NCBI GenBank assembly: GCA_041605955.1
Contig: JBFIXI010000007.1
Span: 1-64,000 of the forward strand
Length of the DNA stretch: 64,000 bases
From: JAHEJX01 sp041605955
Lineage (GTDB): Bacteria > Actinomycetota > Acidimicrobiia > Spongiisociales > UBA5794
Direction: 5' to 3'
Position 1 is the first letter of the stretch; every line of letters begins with the position of its first letter. This document shows, one piece after another, positions 6,728 to 15,232 of the stretch. The notes under the pieces are model-generated. The model ran no database searches. It was given only the letters and a program-made list of their open reading frames with translations, and was not told the origin of the DNA. The translations under genes and the position numbers were made by a program.

Positions 6728-7183
6728 ATGAGCATCAAAGAGGAGCTCGCCGCCCGTCTCAGAGAGGCGATGCGAGCCAAGGACAAGCCCCAGATCAACG
6801 TCATTCGCCAGATCGAGGCGGAGATCAGCATTCGCAAGGCGGCGCCGGGGTTCAGTGGGGAGGTCGATGACGAGCTGTACCTCGACACGATCGCCAGCTA
6901 CGTCAAGAAGATGAAGAAGGCGCAGCTGGAGTTCGAGGGCGCCGGCGAGCGGGGCGCGCAACAAGTTGCCAAGCTGGCCTACGAGGTGGACTACCTCTCG
7001 CAATGGCTACCCGAGGAGGCCGATGCCGAAACCACGCGGCAGCTGGTCAGGGAAGCGATTGCGGAGCTGGGGATCGACGATCCCAAACAGGCGGGGCGGG
7101 TGATCGGCCACATCATGGGTAGCCGCGCCGGGCTCGACGGTCGGCTCGTCAACGAGCTGGTCAAAGAAGAGCTCGGCGCATAG
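6728..7183 (+). CDS. GatB/YqeY-family protein
   Basis: A 151-residue YqeY protein, a stand-alone relative of the tRNA-binding tail of the GatB amidotransferase subunit. It has the family start K-E-E-L-A-A-R-L-R-E-A-M-R-A-K-D, the I-R-Q-I-E-A-E-I region, and a C-terminal helical domain with M-G-S-R-A-G-L-D-G-R-L-V-N-E-L-V-K. The precise role is not settled; binding of tRNA or mischarged tRNA is suspected. The start ATG at 6728 has GGAGAG about 10 bases upstream. Confidence 0.88.
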   Translation: MSIKEELAARLREAMRAKDKPQINVIRQIEAEISIRKAAPGFSGEVDDELYLDTIASYVKKMKKAQLEFEGAGERGAQQVAKLAYEVDYLSQWLPEEADAETTRQLVREAIAELGIDDPKQAGRVIGHIMGSRAGLDGRLVNELVKEELGA

Positions 7184-7194
7184 CGGGCGCCCGC

Positions 7195-8157
7195 TTGCCC
7201 GCATTGCTGCCGATGTTGGCTCAAGCCGGCACCGGCCGGCCCCCTGCCGGCGACGAGTGGCTGCACGAGATCAAATGGGACGGCGTGCGGGCGGTTCTGG
7301 GCTGGGACGGCGAGACAGTCAGCATGCGGTCGCGTACCGGTAAGGACATGGCCGCCACCTATCCGGAGATCGCCGCCGCGGCCGTTGCCCTCGAGCCGGG
7401 AGTGATCCTCGACGGCGAGATCGTCACCCTCAGCGAAGCAGGTGTCCCTTCCTTCGAGGTTTTGCAGCGAAGGATGAACCTCCAAGCCGGATCGCTGGTG
7501 GCAGACGCCGTCGCCGCGGTGCCCGTGACCTACGTCGTGTTCGACCTGCCACATCGGGGCGACAGCATGCTCGCGGTGCCGTTGGAGCGACGTCTCGCCA
7601 TGCTGAATGAGGTGGAGATGCCCGCTGGATTCGTGCTCTCGGACACCTACGACGATCCTGACCCGCTGTGGGCGTTCGCTGCAGAGCGAGGTCTGGAGGG
7701 CGTGATCTCGAAGCGCCGGCAGAGCTTCTACCGCCCAGGCGTGCGGTCTCCGGATTGGCTCAAGAGCGTCGTCTTCAGGTCGCTGCGGGCCGTCGTTGTC
7801 GGTTTCACTACGGGCGACGGAGGTCGCCGTGGCAGCTTCGGGGCATTGGTGCTCGGTTTGCCGGATGGGAGTCACATGCGATGGATCGGTTCGGTCGGAT
7901 CGGGGTTCTCGGCATCAGAGGTGCGCAGCATCCGGGCGGCCCTCGACGAGATGGTGGTGGACGAGTCGCCTTTCATCGGCGATGAAGCGACGCCGAGAGA
8001 CATCACGTGGGTGGCCCCGGAGCTGGTAGCCGTGGTCCAGTACAAGCAGTGGACGGGTGCCGGCCGGCTGCGCGGCCCGTCGTTCAAGGGGTTCACCGAC
8101 TATCCGATCAGCGAGGTCTCCTGGGCGACTGAGGGGCCGGATGCGCCGGGTGGCTGA
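7195..8157 (+). CDS. ATP-dependent DNA ligase, LigC/LigD-ligase type
   Basis: A 320-residue ligase with only the nucleotidyltransferase and OB domains. Motif I, E-I-K-W-D-G-V-R, sits at 25-32 with the adenylated Lys at 27. L-D-G-E-I-V is motif III, E-G-V-I-S-K-R is motif IV, and W-L-K-S-V is motif V. It seals nicks and belongs to the enzymes of bacterial non-homologous end joining. The Ku gene lies 400 bases away on the other strand. The polymerase and phosphoesterase domains of full LigD are absent. It starts at TTG 7195, 11 bases after yqeY; ATG 7213 is an alternative. Confidence 0.9.
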   Translation: MPALLPMLAQAGTGRPPAGDEWLHEIKWDGVRAVLGWDGETVSMRSRTGKDMAATYPEIAAAAVALEPGVILDGEIVTLSEAGVPSFEVLQRRMNLQAGSLVADAVAAVPVTYVVFDLPHRGDSMLAVPLERRLAMLNEVEMPAGFVLSDTYDDPDPLWAFAAERGLEGVISKRRQSFYRPGVRSPDWLKSVVFRSLRAVVVGFTTGDGGRRGSFGALVLGLPDGSHMRWIGSVGSGFSASEVRSIRAALDEMVVDESPFIGDEATPRDITWVAPELVAVVQYKQWTGAGRLRGPSFKGFTDYPISEVSWATEGPDAPGG

Positions 8158-8221
8158 GCCGCGATCCGAGTTCGCGAAATCCTAGGCTGCAGAATCGGCT
8201 GTCAGCACCGATGATTGGGAC

Positions 8222-8335
8222 ATGGGGCTAATGCAAGCAGCATTGATGGCGACCACTATGACGCTCATAGTCATGGCTTGGCGCCTCACGTTCGAGCTGG
8301 AGATCTTCGCTGAGCAAGTCAACGTCGGACGCTGA
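8222..8335 (+). CDS. Possible 37-residue small membrane protein
   Basis: A short frame with a methionine-rich hydrophobic stretch (A-L-M-A-T-T-M-T-L-I-V-M-A-W) followed by an acidic tail. It could be a single-span peptide, but there is no clear ribosome site and no family resemblance. It lies in the otherwise unassigned gap between the ligase gene and the cyclase remnant. Treat it as a weak candidate. Confidence 0.2.
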   Translation: MGLMQAALMATTMTLIVMAWRLTFELEIFAEQVNVGR

Positions 8336-8357
8336 ACCAGACGGCTAAGTTGGGCGT

Positions 8358-8573
8358 GTGCCTGAGGAGCGGCGCCTGGCAGCAATCGTCGTGGCCGACG
8401 CTGACGGCTACACGACGGTGATGGCTCAGAGCGACGAGGGGACGCTCGGGGCGCTCCGGGCTCATCTCCCTTGGTTCAGCTGCGAACGTTCCGGCGCCGG
8501 GTCCCATTCGTTCGGCCTCACGATATCGAGAACTCGATCCTGGCTCCTTCTCGACGCCGGTCTGCCGCCGTGA
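8358..8573 (+). pseudogene. Remnant of a class III adenylate/guanylate cyclase
   Basis: The first 36 residues match the start of many class III cyclases: R-R-L-A-A-I-V-V-A-D-A-D-G-Y-T-T-V-M, then an acidic stretch and G-T-L-G-A-L-R-A-H. The metal-binding Asp and the Gly-Tyr of the usual A-D-V-V-G-Y are kept. After that the sequence loses all resemblance and stops after 71 codons, far short of a catalytic domain. I read it as a truncated or decayed gene between the ligase and Ku genes. Confidence 0.55.
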
Positions 8574-8574
8574 A

Positions 8575-9363
8575 CTAGCCCGCCTTCTTCGCCTTGGTGG
8601 CCTCGACGCTCGCCTTGAGGGCCTCCATCAGATCGACGACGCCGGTGGGCTGCGGCGCTTCTGGGGCGACGATCTCCTGGCCTTCGACCTTCAGCTGGGC
8701 GGCGGCCTCGATCTTCTCGCGTGACCCGTCGTTCCAGGCAGACGGGTCGAAGGAGCCGGTGAGGTTGTCGATGATCATCTCCGCCATCTTCACCTCCTCG
8801 TCGCGAACCTCTTGGTCCTCGGAGGCTTCGAGCGTCTCGAAGGCCGGCTCGCGAATCTCGTCCGGCCAGTACATGGTCTCCATCAGGATCACACCGTCGT
8901 CGGCGCGCAGCGTGGCCAGATACTCCTTCTCCCGGATGGCAACCTTGGCGATCCCCACCATGCCCTTGTCGCTCAGTGCCTTCTCCAGGATCTTGTAGGC
9001 CTTGACACCCGTCTTCTCGGGAGCCAGGTAGTACGTGGTGCGGTAGTAGATAGGGTCGATGTCGGCCTGATCCACGAATTGCACGACGTCGACGACTCCG
9101 CCCGAGATGCCCTTGGCGATGTCGGACAGCTCGTCCGGGGTGAAGACCACATAGCGCCCCTTGTCGATCTCGTAGCCCTTGACGATGTTCTCGTAGGGGA
9201 CCTCTTCACCGTCGGATTCGGCAACCCGCTTGTACTTGATTGGACTGTGGTCCGAATTGCGCAGCTGGCGAAACTTGGGCCGCTTGTCTTGAGTGGCGGC
9301 GTAGAGGCCTACGGGGATGGTCACCAATCCGAACGAGATGGCGCCTTTCCAGATGGATCGCAT
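8575..9363 (-). CDS. ku: Ku protein of non-homologous end joining
   Basis: A 262-residue bacterial Ku. It opens M-R-S-I-W-K-G-A-I-S-F-G-L-V-T-I-P-V and continues with the beta-barrel core (H-S-P-I-K-Y-K-R and Y-E-N-I-V-K-G-Y-E). It ends in a Lys/Ala tail, as usual for Ku tails that bind DNA and recruit LigD. Homodimeric Ku rings bind double-strand ends. The ATG at 9363 has GAGAGGT upstream; the longer in-frame extension lacks family similarity. It pairs functionally with the ligase gene at 7195-8157. Confidence 0.95.
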   Translation of the reverse strand: MRSIWKGAISFGLVTIPVGLYAATQDKRPKFRQLRNSDHSPIKYKRVAESDGEEVPYENIVKGYEIDKGRYVVFTPDELSDIAKGISGGVVDVVQFVDQADIDPIYYRTTYYLAPEKTGVKAYKILEKALSDKGMVGIAKVAIREKEYLATLRADDGVILMETMYWPDEIREPAFETLEASEDQEVRDEEVKMAEMIIDNLTGSFDPSAWNDGSREKIEAAAQLKVEGQEIVAPEAPQPTGVVDLMEALKASVEATKAKKAG

Positions 9364-9483
9364 GGTGACCTCTCGTAGCGGCAAAACCTGACTTCGCGAA
9401 AAACGATAGTGCATCCACTGGTGTGGTGGGAGCGGTCTCCGCGTCCGTGTGGCCGTACACTCGGTGTCCTCGTGTTGTCCCGT

Positions 9484-10236
9484 ATGTGGCCAGACCATCC
9501 GCACTTCGTATGGCAGCGGCGGGACCGAGACGCGCTGATTGTCCTGCTGTCGTCGACCGTTCTGCTTCTTGTCTTCTTCTATTGGGGAAGGCCCGGCTTC
9601 TACTTCACCAGTGGGCTGGGAGGATGGGCCTCTGACTTCGCCCGAGGGCCACTACGGGATTTCCCCGGCGTCGGCGGCTACCTGTGGTGGGGACTGACGT
9701 CGCTGGTGCTGCGCGTTGGGGCGCCGGTGCTGGTGATCTGGTGGCTGTTGCGGGATCGACCCGGCGACTACGGCTTCCGGGTGCGCGGCATGGCCGCCCA
9801 TCTCCCCATCTACGGCGTGATGTTTCTCATCATGTTGCCGGTGCTGATCTGGGTGTCGAGCTTCGAGTCGTTTCTGAGCTACTACCCGTTCTACGCGCGA
9901 GCAGCGGAGGGCGGTGCCGGATTCTGGCTCTATGAGGCGGGGTATGCGCTGCAGTTCGTGGGGGTGGAGGCGTTCTTTCGCGGCTTCATGACCTTTGGTC
10001 TGCTGCCCCGGTTCGGGATCCTGGCGGTGCCCGTCATGACGGTGCCGTACACCATGATCCACTTCGCCAAGCCGATGCCGGAGGCGTTCGCCGCCATCGT
10101 GGCCGGGTTGGTGCTGGGAGTGCTGGCGGTCAGATCACGCAGCTTTGTGCCCGGCGTGTTCCTCCACATAGCCGTGGCAATCACGATGGACCTGTTGGTG
10201 TTGACCCGGCTGGGGGCGCTCGGCAACGTGTTATGA
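9484..10236 (+). CDS. CPBP-family intramembrane metalloprotease
   Basis: A 250-residue membrane protein with about six to seven hydrophobic segments. The CPBP (CAAX protease/bacteriocin-processing) marks are E-A-F-F-R-G-F in the middle (Glu and Arg) and H-F-A-K-P-M-P-E with His near residue 190. The second Glu of the usual E-E-x3-R is Ala, so metal binding may differ. The target is unknown. ATG 9484 is chosen; GTG 9472 is possible. It is divergent from ku and followed by tRNA-Arg. Confidence 0.75.
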   Translation: MWPDHPHFVWQRRDRDALIVLLSSTVLLLVFFYWGRPGFYFTSGLGGWASDFARGPLRDFPGVGGYLWWGLTSLVLRVGAPVLVIWWLLRDRPGDYGFRVRGMAAHLPIYGVMFLIMLPVLIWVSSFESFLSYYPFYARAAEGGAGFWLYEAGYALQFVGVEAFFRGFMTFGLLPRFGILAVPVMTVPYTMIHFAKPMPEAFAAIVAGLVLGVLAVRSRSFVPGVFLHIAVAITMDLLVLTRLGALGNVL

Positions 10237-10279
10237 CCCCCCTCACCTTCTGACCGGAGGAGTACACTCCCCGCCCTGA

Positions 10280-10351
<72 letters not shown>

Positions 10352-10472
10352 CCTTGGGGTCGGCGACTTGGTCCAGGGCCCCAAGGTGCTTCGAGTCTGC
10401 GTCGCATACTCAGGGCACGACCAGTCCCTCCCCGGCGGGACTGATGCAGAGAACCAGCGTCGGGAGCTTTCC

Positions 10473-12239
10473 TTGTCACTTCTGGCTGACCTGTCGGACA
10501 TATTCGGCTCCGCTTTCGAAGCGGTGGGACTGGACGCGGGGTACGGAGAAGTAGTCGTCTCGCAACGGGCCGAGTTGGCTCAGTTCCAATGCAATGGCGC
10601 CCTCCAGGCCGCCAAGGAAGCCAGAACGAATCCGCGCCAACTCGCCGAGAAGGTCATCGCCGCTGTTGCCGACCCGTCACCCTTCGCCGAGCTGGCCGTG
10701 GCCGGACCCGGATTCATCAACATCTCGCTGACCGATCACACCCTGGCTGGACGGATGGAGCTGCTGCGAGGGGCCACCGAGGTCGAGATCACGCCGGCCG
10801 CCAGGCCGCTCCAGACGGTCGTCGACTACGGCGGGCCCAACGTGGCCAAGGAGCTGCATGTCGGCCATCTGCGCACGGCCGCCATCGGTGAGAGCTTGAA
10901 GCGCATTCTGCGAGCGCTTGGCCACGAAGTGCTCGGCGACGTGCACCTGGGGGACTGGGGCGCCCCGATGGGTCAGCTCATCGCCGAGCTCGAGGATCGT
11001 CACCCTGAGCTCCCATACTTCGATCCGAGCTACACGGGACCGTATCCCACCGAATCGCCGGTCACGATCGAGGACCTCAATGGCCTGTACCCGGTAGCGG
11101 CCGCTCGCGTGGCTGAGGAAGGCGATTTCGCCGAAAGAGCCCGCCAGGCAACCGCCGAGCTGCAGCGGGGCCGGCCGGGATACGTGGCGCTGTGGCAGCA
11201 TTTTCGCGACGTATCCGTCGATGCGATCAAGGCTGTCTACGACGAGCTCGACGTGCATTTCGAGCTGTGGCACGGAGAGAGCACCGTGGCCGACCGACTG
11301 GATCAGCTGATCGAGCGGCTCCTGGCCGCAGGGGTGGCCCGCCGCAGTGAGGGTGCCGTGGTGATCGACATCGCCCGGCCCGACGACAAGAGCGACATCC
11401 CGCCTCTGCTGATGGCCAAGAGTGACGGGGCCACGCTGTACACGACGTGGGATGTCGCCACGATCGAGGACCGTGTCGAGCGGTTCGGCACGGAGGCGAT
11501 GATCTACATCGTCGACGCCCGCCAATCGTTGCACTTCGAGCAGGTGTTTCGAGCCGCCCGCAAGGCCGGCATCGTCGGCGCCGATGTGCTCTTGGAGCAT
11601 GCATTCAACGGGACGGTCAACGGCCCCGACGGCAAGCCGCTGAGGACCCGCGCCGGCGACACGCCGCGGCTACGGGATCTGATGGTTGACGCCGTCGACC
11701 GGGCGGCGCAGCGGCTCGCCGAGAACGACCTGGCGGCGGACTACAGCGAGGCGGAACGGGCCGAGATCGCACGGCTCGTCGGGCTCGCCGCTCTCAAGTA
11801 CGGCGATCTGCAGAACCACCGCACCAGTGACTACATCTTCGACCTGGACCGATTCGTGTCGTTCGAAGGGCGCACCGGCCCCTACCTGCTCTACAGCGCG
11901 GTTCGTATGCAGTCGATTCTGCGCAAAGCCGAAAAACAAGGGCTCAAAGCCGGCGAGATCCAACCGCCACGCGGTGACTACGACCGCAACTTGATGCTTG
12001 CCCTGCTGCGGTTGCCGGAGGTCGTGGAGCGGGCCGCCGAGCACCGCGCGCCCAACCATGTAGCGCTCTACGCGTACGAGTTGGCGGCGGAGTTCAGCCG
12101 CTTCTACGAGAACTGCCGGATCATCGACGAGCCGGATGCCGTGGTGCAGGCGGGCTGGCTGGGGCTCGTGGAGGTGACGCAGCGGCAGCTGGCCTTCCTG
12201 CTCGATCTCCTGGTGTTACAGGTCCCGGAGCGGATGTGA
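10473..12239 (+). CDS. argS: Arginyl-tRNA synthetase
   Basis: A 588-residue class I synthetase that charges tRNA-Arg. The N-terminal Add-1 domain (about 1-110) is followed by Y-G-G-P-N-V-A-K-E-L-H-V-G-H-L, which contains the HIGH-type motif H-V-G-H. The KMSKS equivalent is K-P-L-R-T-R-A-G-D, and the C-terminal anticodon-binding DALR domain ends the protein. TTG 10473 with GGGAG upstream gives the expected start (M-S-L-L-A-D-L); codons further upstream are not conserved and overlap the tRNA. Its stop overlaps the lysA GTG. Confidence 0.95.
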   Translation: MSLLADLSDIFGSAFEAVGLDAGYGEVVVSQRAELAQFQCNGALQAAKEARTNPRQLAEKVIAAVADPSPFAELAVAGPGFINISLTDHTLAGRMELLRGATEVEITPAARPLQTVVDYGGPNVAKELHVGHLRTAAIGESLKRILRALGHEVLGDVHLGDWGAPMGQLIAELEDRHPELPYFDPSYTGPYPTESPVTIEDLNGLYPVAAARVAEEGDFAERARQATAELQRGRPGYVALWQHFRDVSVDAIKAVYDELDVHFELWHGESTVADRLDQLIERLLAAGVARRSEGAVVIDIARPDDKSDIPPLLMAKSDGATLYTTWDVATIEDRVERFGTEAMIYIVDARQSLHFEQVFRAARKAGIVGADVLLEHAFNGTVNGPDGKPLRTRAGDTPRLRDLMVDAVDRAAQRLAENDLAADYSEAERAEIARLVGLAALKYGDLQNHRTSDYIFDLDRFVSFEGRTGPYLLYSAVRMQSILRKAEKQGLKAGEIQPPRGDYDRNLMLALLRLPEVVERAAEHRAPNHVALYAYELAAEFSRFYENCRIIDEPDAVVQAGWLGLVEVTQRQLAFLLDLLVLQVPERM

Positions 12240-13513
12240 CGCCGATTCGGCGCGACCTGCTGCCCGACAGTTCCGTTGTTGATCCTACGGGCCGGCTCAG
12301 CATCGCCGGATGCGACATCATCGACCTGGCCGACGAGCACGGTACCCCGCTGTTCATATACGACGAAGAGCACATCCGATTGCGTTGTCGGCAGGCGGTG
12401 GCGGGCTTTCCCGACGGGGCCGCCTATGCCACCAAGGCATTTCTCTGCGGGGCGATGGCTCGCCTGGCCTACGAGGAGGGCATGCAGCTCGATGTGGCTA
12501 CCGGGGGTGAGCTCCACGTCGCGCTACGCGCCGGCGTGCCGGGCGATCGGCTCGTATTCCATGGCAACAATAAGTCATCTGCCGAGCTGGCGGCGGCGCT
12601 CGACGCCGGAGTCCGCCACGTCGTGGTCGACAACTTCGACGAGATCGACCGCATCGAGGACCTGCACCGGCATGGCAAGCCGGTGACGCCGGCCCTCGTG
12701 CGGCTCAACCCGGCCATCGACGCCCATACCCACGAGTATCTGCGCACCGGCGTGGCCGATTCCAAGTTCGGCTTCGCCCTGGAAGGCGGGGTCGCCACCC
12801 AGGCGGTGGCTCGGATCAAAGCGTCGCCGGCGCTCGAGTTCGCCGGAGTCCATGCCCACATCGGGAGCCAGGTCTATGCCACCAGCTCGTTTGCCAAGAC
12901 GATGGAAGTGCTGGGTCGCTTCGCCGTTGGAGCCGCAGCTCCGGAGCTCTCGATCGGAGGCGGCCTGGGGGTCGCCTACGTTGGCGATGAGCAAGCGCCC
13001 TCGATAGAGGAGTGGGCGGCGGCCGTCCACGAGGCGGCGGCTCGCTGCGGCGTGAACGCCCGAATCACCGCCGAGCCGGGACGAAGCATCGTCGCCGCCG
13101 GGGCGGTGACCGCTTACCGAGTCGGGGTGATCAAGCCGATCGCCGGCATACGCACTTACGTCGCCGTCGACGGCGGCATGTCCGACAATCCCCGCCCGGT
13201 GCTGTACGGCAGCGGCTACGAAGCGTTTCTTGCCCGGGCCACCGACGCCGACCGGGACATGGCAGTCCGAATCGTGGGCAAACACTGCGAATCGGGCGAC
13301 GTGATCGTCAGCAAGGCCATGATTCCTCGTTTCACCGAAGTCGGCGACGTCTTGGTTACCCCCGTCACCGGAGCCTACGGCCACTCGATGGGCTCGAACT
13401 ACAACATGGTGGTGCGGCCGGCAGTTGTCTTCGTGAGGGACGGGAAGGCTCGATTGGTGGTACGGCGCGAAACCCTGGACGACTTGGTGCGCCGTGACAT
13501 GATCATCGACTAA
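12236..13513 (+). CDS. lysA: Diaminopimelate decarboxylase
   Basis: A 425-residue PLP enzyme, fold type III, converting meso-diaminopimelate to lysine in the last step of the pathway. The PLP lysine is K67 in Y-A-T-K-A-F. H-I-G-S-Q binds the phosphate region, G-G-G-L-G-V is the glycine loop, and C-E-S-G-D supplies the active-site Cys from the partner subunit. The GTG start at 12236 overlaps the argS stop (GTGA). The argS-lysA-hom order is typical of Actinomycetota. Confidence 0.95.
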   Translation: MTPIRRDLLPDSSVVDPTGRLSIAGCDIIDLADEHGTPLFIYDEEHIRLRCRQAVAGFPDGAAYATKAFLCGAMARLAYEEGMQLDVATGGELHVALRAGVPGDRLVFHGNNKSSAELAAALDAGVRHVVVDNFDEIDRIEDLHRHGKPVTPALVRLNPAIDAHTHEYLRTGVADSKFGFALEGGVATQAVARIKASPALEFAGVHAHIGSQVYATSSFAKTMEVLGRFAVGAAAPELSIGGGLGVAYVGDEQAPSIEEWAAAVHEAAARCGVNARITAEPGRSIVAAGAVTAYRVGVIKPIAGIRTYVAVDGGMSDNPRPVLYGSGYEAFLARATDADRDMAVRIVGKHCESGDVIVSKAMIPRFTEVGDVLVTPVTGAYGHSMGSNYNMVVRPAVVFVRDGKARLVVRRETLDDLVRRDMIID

Positions 13514-13663
13514 CTCCTCACGCCGCCCTGCCCCAACGACCCCGGCTGACCATGGTCACCCATAGTGCCCACCGCGCCGCAGCCGGCATCCCCCGTGGCG
13601 GGTTTGTCGGAGAGGTTGCCGACTTCGCTTACCATCCGCCCCTCTCCCGGCGGGAAGCGAACG

Positions 13664-14950
13664 ATGAAATCAGTCGGAATCGGAATGCTCGGTGCAGGAG
13701 TCGTGGGTGGTTCACTCATTCGGCGCCTGCTGGAGGAGCACGTCGCAATCGCCAGCAAGACCGGGCTCGATCTGCACTTGCAGCGGGTCGCAGTGCGCGA
13801 TCGGGAGAAGGCGCGGGCAACTGCCATCGACCCTCAACTGATCACCACCGACGCCGCCGAGGTGATCGACGACCCCGCAGTGGAGCTCGTGGTGGAGGTC
13901 ATGGGCGGCCTCGAGCCGGCCGGCGAGATGGTGTTACGGGCGCTGCGAGCCGGCAAGCCGGTCGTCACGGCCAACAAAGCCCTGCTGGCGGAGCGCGGTC
14001 CTGAGCTTTTTGCCGCCGCCGAGTCCGCCGGCGTGCCGCTGCTGTTCGAGGCTGCTGTAGGCGGGGGAATCCCCATCATTCGCCCCCTCTCGGAGACCTT
14101 GGCCGGCGAGCAAGTGGCCAGGGTGATCGGCATCGTCAACGGGACGACCAACTTCATGCTGACCCGCATGGCTGTGGACGGGGCCAGCTACGCGGGGGCG
14201 CTGCAGGAGGCGCAGCAGCTCGGATACGCGGAAGCGGATCCCACCGCAGACGTCTCGGGGGCTGATGCGGCCGCCAAGGCCGCAATCCTCGGCAGCCTCG
14301 CATTCGGGACGTGGTCGGGCCTCGACACCGTGTATCGGGAGGGCATCGAGCGTCTCACCGTGGCGGATATGAGGTGGGCCGCCGAGCTGGGGTACACCAT
14401 CAAGCTGCTGGCAATCGCGGAGCGTCGCCACGACGGCGTCAGTGTCCGCGTGTATCCGGCGATGCTACCCGTTGCCCACCCATTGGCATCGATTCGGGGG
14501 GCGACCAACGCCATATTCATCGAAGGTCCTTCGATCGACGAGCTGCTGTTCGCCGGGCCCGGCGCCGGAGGCGAGCCCACCGCATCCGCGGTCCTCGGAG
14601 ACGTGATCGACGCGGCCCGAGAGATCCTGGCCGGCGCCCAGGTGGCGCCGCGAATCCGCCTGTCGGCCGGCGACCTGGTCGATTTCGACACGGTCGCCAC
14701 CAAGTGGTGCATGCGTCTCGAGGTAGATGACCAGGCCGGGGTGTTGGCGCAGGTCGCCGGGGCTTTCGGCAAGGAGAACGTCAGCATCAAGTCGGTCCTG
14801 CAGGAAGGGAGAGGCGACGATGCAACGCTGATCATCGTCACCCACCTCGCGGCGGAGTCGCAGCAGCGGGCCGCTCGGGACGCCATCGCCGACTTGCCTC
14901 ATGTCAGAAGCGTCGTGTCGGTCGTGCGAGTGGAGAGCCCGGACGTCTGA
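13664..14950 (+). CDS. hom: Homoserine dehydrogenase
   Basis: A 428-residue enzyme that reduces aspartate semialdehyde to homoserine for threonine and methionine synthesis. It shows the dinucleotide loop G-M-L-G-A-G-V-V-G, the G-I-V-N-G-T-T-N-F-M-L signature, and a C-terminal ACT domain (about 350-428), which usually gives threonine feedback. ATG 13664 is preceded by GGCGGGAAG. The thrC and thrB genes that often follow hom in actinobacteria are missing here; rho comes next. Confidence 0.95.
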   Translation: MKSVGIGMLGAGVVGGSLIRRLLEEHVAIASKTGLDLHLQRVAVRDREKARATAIDPQLITTDAAEVIDDPAVELVVEVMGGLEPAGEMVLRALRAGKPVVTANKALLAERGPELFAAAESAGVPLLFEAAVGGGIPIIRPLSETLAGEQVARVIGIVNGTTNFMLTRMAVDGASYAGALQEAQQLGYAEADPTADVSGADAAAKAAILGSLAFGTWSGLDTVYREGIERLTVADMRWAAELGYTIKLLAIAERRHDGVSVRVYPAMLPVAHPLASIRGATNAIFIEGPSIDELLFAGPGAGGEPTASAVLGDVIDAAREILAGAQVAPRIRLSAGDLVDFDTVATKWCMRLEVDDQAGVLAQVAGAFGKENVSIKSVLQEGRGDDATLIIVTHLAAESQQRAARDAIADLPHVRSVVSVVRVESPDV

Positions 14951-14954
14951 AAGA

Positions 14955-14966
14955 GCCCGTTCGGGC
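14955..14966. terminator. Hairpin just after hom
   Basis: GCCCGTTCGGGC is a perfect 12-base palindrome starting 4 bases after the hom stop. It has no T-run; U-poor hairpins of this kind are common after actinobacterial genes. It would separate the argS-lysA-hom unit from rho. Confidence 0.4.
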
Positions 14967-15232
14967 GCCGGCGAGAGTGCTCAGGGAATAAACCGTGCCG
15001 TCCGATACTTTTGCTAATTGACCCAATCGGATTAACATCCTCAACCGGATCGTTTATCCACTCCCCGCACCGTCGCCGTGGCGCGGCTGCGTGCGAAGCG
15101 AGAAGCTTGGTGGGGGGATTCCAACTAGCCGAGGTGGCGCCCTGACGTATTCGGCGCTCCAGCGTCGACCATGCGCCACCAGGTTCAGTCATCCAGGACT
15201 GCCTTCTAGCTGCCGAAAGGGGCAACAGGCGA
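14967..15232 (+). promoter_or_regulatory. Promoter and structured leader of rho
   Basis: This 266-base stretch has no gene. An AT-richer section near 15005-15060 is the likely promoter. Downstream, GGTGGCGC (15133-15140) can pair with GCGCCACC (15173-15180), enclosing a smaller GACG/CGTC pairing. The rho mRNA would thus carry a structured leader ending about 50 bases before the start. Rho genes are often self-regulated by attenuation in the leader; that role is inferred here. Confidence 0.4.

Noticed and set aside
8182..8385. Minus-strand 67-codon frame between ligase and cyclase remnant
   Set aside because: No ribosome site, no family signal, and it overlaps the start of the cyclase-like remnant on the other strand.
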